Assembly (NCBI RefSeq): GCF_001650725.1
Contig: NZ_LXVX01000039.1
Location: 125,131-189,130 of the forward strand
From: Sphingobium sp. TCM1
Lineage (GTDB): Bacteria > Pseudomonadota > Alphaproteobacteria > Sphingomonadales > Sphingomonadaceae
DNA length: 64,000 bases
Reading direction: 5' to 3'
The stretch's first letter is position 1, and every line of letters starts with the position of its first letter. The position numbers and the translations under genes were made by a program. This document shows, in pieces, positions 34,879 through 42,794 of this stretch. The notes beneath the pieces are model-generated. The model saw only the letters and a list, made by a program, of their open reading frames with translations. It had not been told where the DNA came from and searched no databases.

Positions 34879-36105
34879 TCACGCCGCCGCCCGCGCCCGA
34901 CCGGGGCAGGCAAGCAGGCGCTGGTAAACAGGCTCGTAACGCAAAATGTTTGACGACCAGTTACGCTCGCGTTCGACGAAGGCGCGCGCCACGGCGCGAC
35001 GCTCCTCCCAGATGGCCGGGTTCGCCAGCAGGTCCGCCAGGGCGGCGGCGATGGCGGACGGGTCATTGGGCGCGAACAGGGTGCCGGTGACGCCATCCTC
35101 GATCAGTTCGCGGTGCCCGCCGACGCTCGACGCCGCCACCAGCCGGCCCTGCGCCATCGCCTCCAGCGGCTTGAGGGGCGTCACCAGTTCCGTAAGCCGC
35201 ATCGCCTTGCGGGGATAGGCCAGCACATCGACCTGGGAATAATAATTTTCGACCTGGTCGTGCGGCACCCGCCCGACGAACCGGATATGATCGGCGAAGG
35301 GACATGCCAGCGCCTGATCGCGCAGCGCCTGCTCCATCGGACCACCGCCGACCAGCAACAGCTTCGCCCTGGGCCGCGCCCGCACGAGTCGCGGCATGGC
35401 GGCGATGAGGTCGTCCAGCCCTTCATAATCGTAAAAGCTGCCGATGAAGCCGACCACCTCGGCTCCCTCCAGCCCCAGCTTCGCGGTCAACGCAGGATCG
35501 CGCGGCACCGGGGCCCCGAACTGCTCCATGTCGACCCCGTTCGGCGACACGATGATCTTGGCCGGATCGATGCCGCGCGCAATCAGATCGCCGCGCAGCC
35601 CTTCACAGATCACGGCGACGGCATCGGCGGATCGCACACTGTGGGTTTCCAGCTGGCGGGTCAGCCAGTAACGCGGACTGCCCTCGACGCCCGTGCCGTT
35701 GCCGACCGACGCATCCTCCCAGAAGGCGCGAATTTCATAGATCATGGGAATGTCGTGGCGCTTCGCCACGCGATGCGCGGCGATGGCGTTGAGCACCGGC
35801 GAATGGGCATGAATGACATCGGGCCGCCACGCGCGCACCAGCGCGTCGATCGAATCGGCGTGCGCGGCAATGTCGCGCCATTCGCGCAGCAGCGGATTGC
35901 CCGTCGCCGGTTCCCCGGGCGTGCGGTGGAAGGCCAGGCCGTCGACCAGTTCTTCCTGCGGGCCGCCCGCCTTGTGGCGGCGTCCGGTGATGCCGCGCAC
36001 CTCCCACCCCTTGGCGATCTGCGCGCGCAGGATCGCCCTGGTGCGGAAAGTGTAGCCGCTGTGCATCGGCAGGCTGTGGTCCAGCACATGGAGAATGCGA
36101 GTCAT
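34879..36105 (-). CDS. GT4 glycosyltransferase, exosortase-A-system type
   Basis: 408 residues of GT-B fold. The opening MTRILHVLDHSLPMHSGYTF and the later RTRAILRAQ are close to what I recall of the PEP-CTERM/exosortase-A-associated glycosyltransferase family (TIGR04063). The donor site is in the C-terminal domain with EVVGFIGSFYDYEGLDDLI and the EX7E-like region AMRLTELVTPLKPLEAMA. Start at 36105 uses the internal ATG with GGGCGGG before it. It is divergent from the O-ligase run, with which it probably builds an exported polysaccharide. Confidence 0.88.
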   Translation of the reverse strand: MTRILHVLDHSLPMHSGYTFRTRAILRAQIAKGWEVRGITGRRHKAGGPQEELVDGLAFHRTPGEPATGNPLLREWRDIAAHADSIDALVRAWRPDVIHAHSPVLNAIAAHRVAKRHDIPMIYEIRAFWEDASVGNGTGVEGSPRYWLTRQLETHSVRSADAVAVICEGLRGDLIARGIDPAKIIVSPNGVDMEQFGAPVPRDPALTAKLGLEGAEVVGFIGSFYDYEGLDDLIAAMPRLVRARPRAKLLLVGGGPMEQALRDQALACPFADHIRFVGRVPHDQVENYYSQVDVLAYPRKAMRLTELVTPLKPLEAMAQGRLVAASSVGGHRELIEDGVTGTLFAPNDPSAIAAALADLLANPAIWEERRAVARAFVERERNWSSNILRYEPVYQRLLACPGRARAAA

Positions 36106-36196
36106 AGCCCGCCCTGTGTGCCGCAAAAGGTTTAACGGCCCGTCAACTCTGTCGCGCTACCAGTCGCCGCAGAGGCACTGGAAATCCAAACGAGCG

Positions 36197-36319
36197 ATGA
36201 TCGACACCCTGTCCCTGCTGATCAGCCATGGCGTGATCCTGCTCGCCGCCTGGCGCCTGTTGCCGCGCGCCGATCTGGACCGCGACGTCGAGCCGCAGGA
36301 GCCGCACCGCGATGCGTGA
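36197..36319 (+). CDS. Very small single-helix protein before the O-ligase gene
   Basis: 40 residues, MIDTLSLLISHGVILLAAWR at the start, with one hydrophobic helix and an acidic C-terminus. It overlaps the O-ligase start by eight bases and could be a small membrane partner or a translational leader. No homologue can be named; retained because of position, overlap and clear hydrophobicity. Confidence 0.5.
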   Translation: MIDTLSLLISHGVILLAAWRLLPRADLDRDVEPQEPHRDA

Positions 36320-37676
36320 TCTCTTCTTCGTCGCCTTTCTCGGCCTCTTCTTCCTCATGGGCTTCCGCAGGCCGTTCCTGCTGGTGGCGGTCTATGCCTA
36401 TATCGACATCGTCTCGCCCCAGCGCCTCTCCTACTTCCTGCTCAATTCCATCCCCATTTCCTTCATCGCCTTCGCCGCGATGGTGGGCGCATGGCTGCTG
36501 GTCGACGACAAGAAGGATTGCCGCTTTTCCGCCCGCCAGGGGCTGATGCTGATGCTGCTCGCCTGGTGCGGCTACACTACGATGACGGCGGATTTTCCGG
36601 TCGAGGCGCTGACCAAATGGAACTGGGTGTGGAAGGCGATCATCGCCGGCGTCTTCCTGCCGCTGGTTCTGCGCACCCGTCTGCGAATCGAGGCACTTGC
36701 CCTGTTCATGATCCTGTGCGCCAGCACGATCATCATAAACGGCGGCATGAAGACCGCGCTGTCGGGCGGCGGCTATGGCGTGCTCAACCTGATGGTCGAC
36801 AATAATAGCGGCCTGTATGAAGGCAGCATCATCAGCTGCGTCGCCATCGCGCTGATACCGCTGATCCTCTGGGTGGCGAACCATGGCACCATCTTCCCGT
36901 CGGACTGGAAGACGAGCGGCTTCTGCTACGCGCTCTGCCTTGCCTGCCTGTTAATGCCGGTCGGCACGGAGGCACGCACGGGGCTCGTCTGCATCGTGGT
37001 CCTGGCAGGGCTGATGCTGATGCGATCGAAACGGAAATTCGTCTACGGGCCGCTCATGCTGCTGGCGGCGCTCGTCTCCATTCCGTTCCTGCCCGCCAGC
37101 TTCACCCAGCGGATGCAGACGATCGAGAATCACCAGGGCGACGAGAGCGCCTCCACCCGCGTCGCGGTGTGGATGTGGACGCTCGACTATGTGAAGCAGC
37201 ATCCGGGCGGCGGCGGCTTCGACAATTATCTCCAGAACAGCTTCACCTATGTCGCCCAGAGCACCGTCACGGACGGCGGTGGCACACGGATCGAGCGGAG
37301 AATCGTCACTGATCGCGGCCGCGCCTATCATAGCGCCTATTTCGAGCTGCTCGGCGAGCAGGGCTATGTCGGCTTCGCCCTCTGGGCGCTGCTGCACCTC
37401 ATCTGCTTCGTCCGCACCGAATCGATCCGCCGGCTGTACCGCAAGCGCGACGGACCGGACGAAGCCTGGATCGCGCCCTTCGCCGTGGCGCTGCAACAAG
37501 GACATATCATCTACATGATCGGATCGCTGTTCGTGGGCATCGCCTATCAGCCTTTCATCTTCATGATGCTGGCCCTGCAAATCGGGCTGGACACCTATCT
37601 CACGCGCAGGCGCAAGGCGGCGGCGCGGCAAAGTCTGGGGGCGTCGCTCGCCATGCAGAGGGGACTACCGGCATGA
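36312..37676 (+). CDS. Exosortase-A-associated O-antigen ligase/polymerase-like protein
   Basis: 454 residues with ten or more membrane helices. The N-terminal region (MRDLFFVAFLGLFFLMGFRR, AVYAYIDIVSPQRLSYF) matches my memory of the putative O-glycosylation ligase of exosortase A systems (TIGR03097, DUF5935 plus Wzy_C). A periplasmic loop contains STRVAVWMWTLDYVKQHPGGGGFDNYL and YHSAYFELLGEQGYVG, typical of WaaL/Wzy ligases. It would polymerise or transfer lipid-linked glycan. It overlaps the following membrane protein by four bases. Confidence 0.88.
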   Translation: MRDLFFVAFLGLFFLMGFRRPFLLVAVYAYIDIVSPQRLSYFLLNSIPISFIAFAAMVGAWLLVDDKKDCRFSARQGLMLMLLAWCGYTTMTADFPVEALTKWNWVWKAIIAGVFLPLVLRTRLRIEALALFMILCASTIIINGGMKTALSGGGYGVLNLMVDNNSGLYEGSIISCVAIALIPLILWVANHGTIFPSDWKTSGFCYALCLACLLMPVGTEARTGLVCIVVLAGLMLMRSKRKFVYGPLMLLAALVSIPFLPASFTQRMQTIENHQGDESASTRVAVWMWTLDYVKQHPGGGGFDNYLQNSFTYVAQSTVTDGGGTRIERRIVTDRGRAYHSAYFELLGEQGYVGFALWALLHLICFVRTESIRRLYRKRDGPDEAWIAPFAVALQQGHIIYMIGSLFVGIAYQPFIFMMLALQIGLDTYLTRRRKAAARQSLGASLAMQRGLPA

Positions 37677-38383
37677 GCGGAGAATTGCGCGCGCTGGGCC
37701 TGGCCCATGGCCTGCTGCTGGGCCTGCTGCTCGCCTCGCCCATGGTGGCGCCGGACCTGCTGCCCTGGGCCGTCGAAGCCCTGTTCATCCTGGGCGGCTT
37801 TCAGCTGCGCCTGGCCGATCGCCGCTGGGATCTGCGCGGCGGGCCGCTGGGCTGGATCAGCCATATCCGCATGGCGCCCCGGCGCCTGCTCCCCTGGGCA
37901 GCCGCGGCGGTCGTGGCGTTGATTGCGGGCAGGATGGACGACGCCCAGGCGATCCTGGGCGCGGCGCTGCTCTGCGAACTGCTTGTCTACCCGGTCTGCG
38001 CGCATCTGCTCGGCCGGTTGGGCCGTCCGGTGATAGGCGGACTGCTGGTCCTGTTGATTCTGGGCATCGGCGCGGCGGCGAGCGAGCCGATGCGCTACAT
38101 CGTCGCCTTCGTCATCGGCATGAGCAGCTGCCTGTTCTGGCTGCGCGGTCCGGACGGCGACGGACGGGCGCTGGCGCTGGCCGCTGCGGGCGTGGGCGCG
38201 GCCATCGTCGCGCCGCTGCTGTTGCCTGCTACCCTGCCCTTCGCCTTCCTCGCGGGTACGGTCTGCGCGACGCTGGCGCTGGCACATCTGTCGGTTCTGC
38301 GCCAGCGCCCGGTGCCGTGGCGCCCCGACGGCCAGCCTGTCGCCAAGCGGGGATTGTGGCCGATCCAGGCGCGGCTGCCCTGA
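37673..38383 (+). CDS. Polytopic membrane protein of unknown function in the glycan run
   Basis: 236 residues with about seven hydrophobic helices and short loops; Ala, Leu and Gly dominate. Its ATG overlaps the O-ligase stop. No motif suggests an enzyme. Coupling to the O-ligase makes a role in glycan synthesis or transport likely. Confidence 0.7.
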   Translation: MSGELRALGLAHGLLLGLLLASPMVAPDLLPWAVEALFILGGFQLRLADRRWDLRGGPLGWISHIRMAPRRLLPWAAAAVVALIAGRMDDAQAILGAALLCELLVYPVCAHLLGRLGRPVIGGLLVLLILGIGAAASEPMRYIVAFVIGMSSCLFWLRGPDGDGRALALAAAGVGAAIVAPLLLPATLPFAFLAGTVCATLALAHLSVLRQRPVPWRPDGQPVAKRGLWPIQARLP

Positions 38384-38440
38384 TCGCGCTGCTTCGGAAC
38401 GAAGCGACAATCTGCGGGTTTGCGCCATGAGAAGGACATT

Positions 38441-39448
38441 ATGGCGCAAACCTCCATCGTCCATGCGGACGACAGCATTCCCGGCATCACGCGCCGCGCG
38501 CTCAGGCGGGGCTGGGCCTATCATGATGCGCAGGGCAGCCGCATCACCGACCGAGACGAGATCGACCGGCTGAACGCCGTCGCGCTGCCCCCCGCCTATC
38601 GCGACTGCTGGTTCTGCCCTTCGCCCTGGGGCCATATCCAGGCGACCGGCTATGATGACCGGGGTCGCAAGCAATATCGCTATCACCCGGACTTCCGCGC
38701 CGCGCGGGAGGCGGAGAAATATGCCGGCTGTCCCGATTTCGGTCGCGCCCTGCCCAGGCTGCGCGCGCGGCTGGAGGTGGATCTGTCGCGGCGCGGTCTG
38801 CGCAAGGACAGGACCATCGCCGCCGTCGTGCGCTTGCTCGACCTCGCCAAGCTGCGCGTCGGCAACGAACATTATGCCACCACCAACAAGAGCTTCGGCG
38901 CCACCACGCTGCGCCGCCGCCATCTCGACATACAGGGCCGGTCGCTGACTTTGTGCTACCGCGCCAAGTCGGGCAAGCAGCATCGACTGACCGTCACCGA
39001 CAGCCGCCTGCTGCGCTTCGTGCGCCAGGTGCAGGATCTGCCCGGCCAGCATCTGTTCCAATATCTGGACGAGGATGGGGAAGCCCGGCCGATCTGCTCC
39101 AGCGACGTCAATGCCTATATCGCGGACGCCATGGGCGCGCCCTTCACCGCCAAGCATTTCCGCACCTGGGGCGCATCGACCATCGCTTTCGAAACGCTCG
39201 CCGCCGGTCCTGTCTCGTTGAAGGCGATGATCGCCCCGGTTGCGGAGGCGCTGGGCAACACGCCGGCCATCAGCCGCAAAAGCTACATTCACCCCGCGCT
39301 GATCGCGCTGTGCAGGGACGGACAGGATGAATGGCGCGCAGGACTTCGCTTGCCGCGCAGGACGCGCTATCTGTCCCGCGAGGAACGCGGCCTGATCGCA
39401 TTCCTCGATTCCATCGCGGAATGCGCGCCGCTTGCAGCGGCCGCCTGA
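38441..39448 (+). CDS. Type IB DNA topoisomerase (poxvirus-like)
   Basis: 335 residues. Start at 38441 has GAGAAGGA about 4 nt upstream; a TTG seven codons earlier is weaker. Family features: an N-terminal beta region with LPPAYRDCWFCPSPWGHIQATG, then RVGNEHYATTNKSFGATTL, the basic KSGKQH block, FRTWGASTIAFE and the catalytic tyrosine in NTPAISRKSYIHPAL. It relaxes supercoils by a 3'-phosphotyrosyl nick. Bacterial members are small, like this one. It stands alone between the glycan locus and MscS. Confidence 0.93.
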   Translation: MAQTSIVHADDSIPGITRRALRRGWAYHDAQGSRITDRDEIDRLNAVALPPAYRDCWFCPSPWGHIQATGYDDRGRKQYRYHPDFRAAREAEKYAGCPDFGRALPRLRARLEVDLSRRGLRKDRTIAAVVRLLDLAKLRVGNEHYATTNKSFGATTLRRRHLDIQGRSLTLCYRAKSGKQHRLTVTDSRLLRFVRQVQDLPGQHLFQYLDEDGEARPICSSDVNAYIADAMGAPFTAKHFRTWGASTIAFETLAAGPVSLKAMIAPVAEALGNTPAISRKSYIHPALIALCRDGQDEWRAGLRLPRRTRYLSREERGLIAFLDSIAECAPLAAAA

Positions 39449-39473
39449 CCCGCCCTTCACCAGACGGAACAGC

Positions 39474-40634
39474 ATGGCCGACAAGAAAGACCCCGCCCTG
39501 CCCGACATCAGTGTCGATGCGCCCAATCTGCGCGAGATGTGGGACTCCACCATCGGCTGGTTCCAGCTTCACTATGGACAGATACTGATCGCGATCGGCG
39601 CAGGCATTCTGATCTATCTCGCGCTGACCGCGCTCAAGGAGGTGGGGAAACGCTACACCGGCCATCGCGGCGACCCGCTGGGCTACGCCAATGTGCTGGG
39701 TCGCGCCGCCGCGCGCACCACCCATTATTTCATGATCATGGTCTCCGCGCGACTGGTCGTGGGCTATGCCGACGCGCCGCCCGCGCTCTACCGCACGGTC
39801 GCCTTCCTCTTCACCATCACCGCCGTCCTGCAAGCCGCCATATGGGCGCGGGAGATCATCCTCGGCCTGATCGAGCGCAAGACGCTGGCCGAGGATGGCC
39901 AGGGCGAGACGCTGGCCAATGCGATGGGCCTGATCCGCGTCCTCGTCACCTTCGCGCTGTTCGCGATCGCGGCGATCGTGGTGCTCGACAATCTGGGCGT
40001 CAACGTCACCGGCCTGGTGGCGGGCCTGGGCATCGGCGGCATCGCCATTGGCCTTGCCGCGCAGGGCATCTTCTCCGACCTGTTCGCCGCGCTCTCGATC
40101 ATCTTCGACAAACCGTTCCGCCGGGGCGAGATCATCACCTATGACCAGACGACCGCGCGGGTCGAGAAGATCGGCCTCAAAAGCACCCGCCTGCGCGCCA
40201 TGAGCGGCGAGAAGAAGGTCATTTCCAACGCCAACCTGCTCCAGAAGGAAATCACCAGCCTCCAGACGCTGGTCCAGCGGCGCGTCACCTATGCCATCGG
40301 CATCATCTACCAGACGGCCGAGGACAAGGCGGAGGCGATCCCGGACATGCTGAAGGATATCGTCGAAGCGGAGGGCATGATCTTCGTCAATGCCGGCATC
40401 ATCCAGTTCGGCGCCAGCTCGCTCGACTATCAGCTCAATTTCGACGTGCCCGATCCAGACCATCACGACTATTTCCAGATGCGCCACCGCATCGGCCTCG
40501 CCATCTGGAAACGCTTCAATGCGGAGGGCATCGAGTTCGCCTATCCGACCCAGACCAGCTTCACCGCCGCGCCGGACGGCAAGGCGATCATGCCCTATCC
40601 CGAAGGCCAGTCGGTCAGGCGGGTGGGAAGCTGA
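39474..40634 (+). CDS. MscS-family mechanosensitive ion channel
   Basis: 386 residues, start at 39474 (MADKKDPALPDIS). Four membrane helices lie at about 36-60, 85-105, 112-135 and 160-205. The pore-lining TM3 is rich in Gly/Ala (GLVAGLGIGGIAIGLAAQGI), then the beta domain with FDKPFRRGEIITY and the alpha/beta C-terminal domain with LDYQLNFDVP. It opens under membrane tension to release solutes. It follows topoisomerase IB by 25 bp. Confidence 0.93.
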   Translation: MADKKDPALPDISVDAPNLREMWDSTIGWFQLHYGQILIAIGAGILIYLALTALKEVGKRYTGHRGDPLGYANVLGRAAARTTHYFMIMVSARLVVGYADAPPALYRTVAFLFTITAVLQAAIWAREIILGLIERKTLAEDGQGETLANAMGLIRVLVTFALFAIAAIVVLDNLGVNVTGLVAGLGIGGIAIGLAAQGIFSDLFAALSIIFDKPFRRGEIITYDQTTARVEKIGLKSTRLRAMSGEKKVISNANLLQKEITSLQTLVQRRVTYAIGIIYQTAEDKAEAIPDMLKDIVEAEGMIFVNAGIIQFGASSLDYQLNFDVPDPDHHDYFQMRHRIGLAIWKRFNAEGIEFAYPTQTSFTAAPDGKAIMPYPEGQSVRRVGS

Positions 40635-40709
40635 ACATTCCGCCGCATCCGCGACTCACCTCGCCCCTTGGGCCTTGCCGCGGGCAGGCCGTCGTCCTAG
40701 CGCCATGAA

Positions 40710-41102
40710 ATGATCGTCCTTCGCACTGCCCTGATCGCCACGGCGCTGGCCGCCCTGCCCGCCACCGCCCAGGCGGAAGGGCTGGGCGCAGAGCTCAACT
40801 ATGGCCGTGCCGACGGTCATTGGGGCACGGAGATAGGCGCAGGCTATGCGCTCGACGTAGCGGGCTTCAGCCTCACGCCCGGCGGCGGCGTCTATCTGCG
40901 CGATGGCGCCACCCGGCTCTATGGCCGGGTCGAGGCCGCCTACACCATTCCGCTGTCGGTCACGATCGGCGCAGGTGTGCGCTTCAGTGGCGACAACACC
41001 CGCCCTTATGCGACCCTGGCCATGCCGCTCATCCCCAAGCTGCGCGCCAAGGCCAATGTCGGCCCGAAATATTATGCGCTGGGGCTGACGCTCGGATATT
41101 GA
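40710..41102 (+). CDS. Small exported beta-rich protein
   Basis: 130 residues with a signal peptide (about 1-22, ending AQA) and alternating amphipathic strands such as LGAELNYGRADGHWGTEIGAGYALD ending in an aromatic-like LGLTLGY terminus. It suggests a small outer-membrane or periplasmic beta barrel; the C-terminal tyrosine is compatible with outer-membrane targeting. Family unknown. The 195-bp gap after it (41103-41297) shows no gene. Confidence 0.7.
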   Translation: MIVLRTALIATALAALPATAQAEGLGAELNYGRADGHWGTEIGAGYALDVAGFSLTPGGGVYLRDGATRLYGRVEAAYTIPLSVTIGAGVRFSGDNTRPYATLAMPLIPKLRAKANVGPKYYALGLTLGY

Positions 41103-41297
41103 GCGATGGATTTCCGGGGGCCGCCCGGTCCCATGGCATGACCAATCGGGACGGCTCGAACCGTCATACAGCGGTCGCGGAAATTATACGGGCTGTCCGC
41201 GTTCCCAACGTCACCCATTGACGCTGTCCCCGATCGTCATATGGCTGACACAGGTCGGCCGGCATAAGTCCGCCTTTCCAGAAGGAACATCTGCTCC

Positions 41298-42590
41298 GTG
41301 ACATCCCGCGAACTGACCGGCTTTCTTCCCCTGAGCGAGACGCAACCCGGCGAGGACGACCTGCCGCGCCGCCTGTCCGACATGGCCTGGCGCATCGGCT
41401 TCGGCGCGATCGGCTGGCCCTGGCTGCTGGCCAGCCTGTCGGGCGGGCGCAAGGCGGACAAGCGCGCGCTGCTGGACGAGCTGGGCCTCGCCCATGACGC
41501 CCTGCCGCATCTGGGCAGCTGGAAGGCGGACGTCGGATTCCTGCGCCACATCGTGCGCGAAATCACCCGGCTCCGCCCTGCTCATGTCGTGGAACTGGGT
41601 GCCGGCGCCTCCTCCCTGGTCGCGGCGCGCGCCCTGCAACTGCATGGCGGCGGACGGCTGCACAGTTTCGACCAGCATGGCGGTTTCGTCGATGCCACCC
41701 GCCAGTGGCTGGCCGACAACGGCCTGGGCGTGGACATTCGCCACGCGCCGCTGACCCGCGAAAGCGCGGACTGGCCGGGCCGCTGGTATGCGATCGACAA
41801 CCTGCCAGACCAGATCGACCTGCTGATCATCGACGGCCCGCCCTGGAGCGTGCATCCGCTGGTGCGCGGCGCCGCCGACAGCCTGTTCGCGCGCCTTTCC
41901 CCCGATGGCGTGGTGCTGCTGGACGATGCCGCCCGCCCTGGCGAGCGGCTGGTGGCCCGACGCTGGCGGCAGCGCTGGCCGCATATCGACTTCCGCCTGA
42001 TGAAGGACGGCACCAAGGGCACGTTGGTCGGCCGCCGTCGCGACGTCACCTTGCCGGTCGCGAACGACAACGACGCCGCCCGCACCTGGCGCCACCTTGG
42101 CCGCGCCGCCGGCATCGCAGCGCTGATCGCGACGGGCTGGATCGCACGCGGAGCACTGGGCGAATTTCCCCAGCCGGCGCAGGCCAGCAGCTTCCTCGAC
42201 GAGGCGGCAGCTTCCCGCCGGGCCGCCCTGCTGCGCCAGGCGATGGCGTCCCAAGTGGAGAGCGCGACACTGAACCCTCAGGAGATCGAGCGATCGACCG
42301 GCATTATCCTGCCCGCCCTTCCGGTCGGCTGGCGCGTCGCCGATGTCCAGCTCTTCCCCACCGCCGACAGCCCGGCGATCGCCATGTCGCTGGAAAGCCC
42401 GCGCGGCGAGCATCTCTCCTTCTTCGCCGACCGTGCGGAAACCCCTGCGGACGCCAAGCCGATGCTGGCGGAGCGCGCCGGGGACGTCATCGCCTATTGG
42501 GAGGCGGGCGACATGGCCTATGCCCTCACCGGACAGGCCACCCCTCGCCGCATCATGGAACTGGCGGCAACCATAGCGCCTGCGAGCTGA
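41298..42590 (+). CDS. Class I methyltransferase fused to an anti-sigma-factor-like C-terminal region
   Basis: 430 residues in two unlike parts. Residues 1 to about 250 form a SAM-dependent methyltransferase: motif I VVELGAGASSLVAARAL, then LLIIDGPPW and VVLLDDAARPGERLV. A single membrane helix follows (about 271-290). The remaining 140 residues resemble the extracytoplasmic part of anti-sigma factors (LPVGWRVADVQLFPTADSP, SFFADRAETP, VIAYWEAGDMAYALTG). No zinc anti-sigma domain and no ECF sigma gene are seen nearby. The methyl acceptor is unknown. The join is in one open frame with no stop or obvious frameshift. Confidence 0.75.
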   Translation: MTSRELTGFLPLSETQPGEDDLPRRLSDMAWRIGFGAIGWPWLLASLSGGRKADKRALLDELGLAHDALPHLGSWKADVGFLRHIVREITRLRPAHVVELGAGASSLVAARALQLHGGGRLHSFDQHGGFVDATRQWLADNGLGVDIRHAPLTRESADWPGRWYAIDNLPDQIDLLIIDGPPWSVHPLVRGAADSLFARLSPDGVVLLDDAARPGERLVARRWRQRWPHIDFRLMKDGTKGTLVGRRRDVTLPVANDNDAARTWRHLGRAAGIAALIATGWIARGALGEFPQPAQASSFLDEAAASRRAALLRQAMASQVESATLNPQEIERSTGIILPALPVGWRVADVQLFPTADSPAIAMSLESPRGEHLSFFADRAETPADAKPMLAERAGDVIAYWEAGDMAYALTGQATPRRIMELAATIAPAS

Positions 42591-42671
42591 TCGGCCTTCA
42601 AGGCGGGCGGAGCGGACTGCCAACGGTTCGCTTGTCCTGTTTTGCGCGCTGCCGGCAGTTCCAAGTCGATC

Positions 42672-42780
42672 GCCTGTCGCAATTTCCGAGCCGTCAGCTG
42701 TTCCAGCTGACTTCAAAATGCCGGTCATTTGCCTGTCGCATTTTGCTGGTCGTCAGCTGTTCCAGCTGACTTCAAAATGC
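42672..42780. repeat. Tandem 59-bp duplication of a compound palindrome
   Basis: A 30-bp unit starting CGTCAGCTG and ending CAAAATGC occurs at 42692-42721 and again, identical, at 42751-42780. A GCCTGTCGCA box also repeats 20 bp before each (42672-42681, 42731-42740). Each copy holds GTCAGCTG-ttc-CAGCTGAC, a perfect 8-bp hairpin. In the second copy GCATTTTG (42738-42745) and CAAAATGC (42773-42780) make an outer stem. It lies 14 bp before the ABC exporter start. A REP-type element or a double operator are both possible. Confidence 0.8.
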
Positions 42781-42794
42781 TCTAAGCGCCGCCC

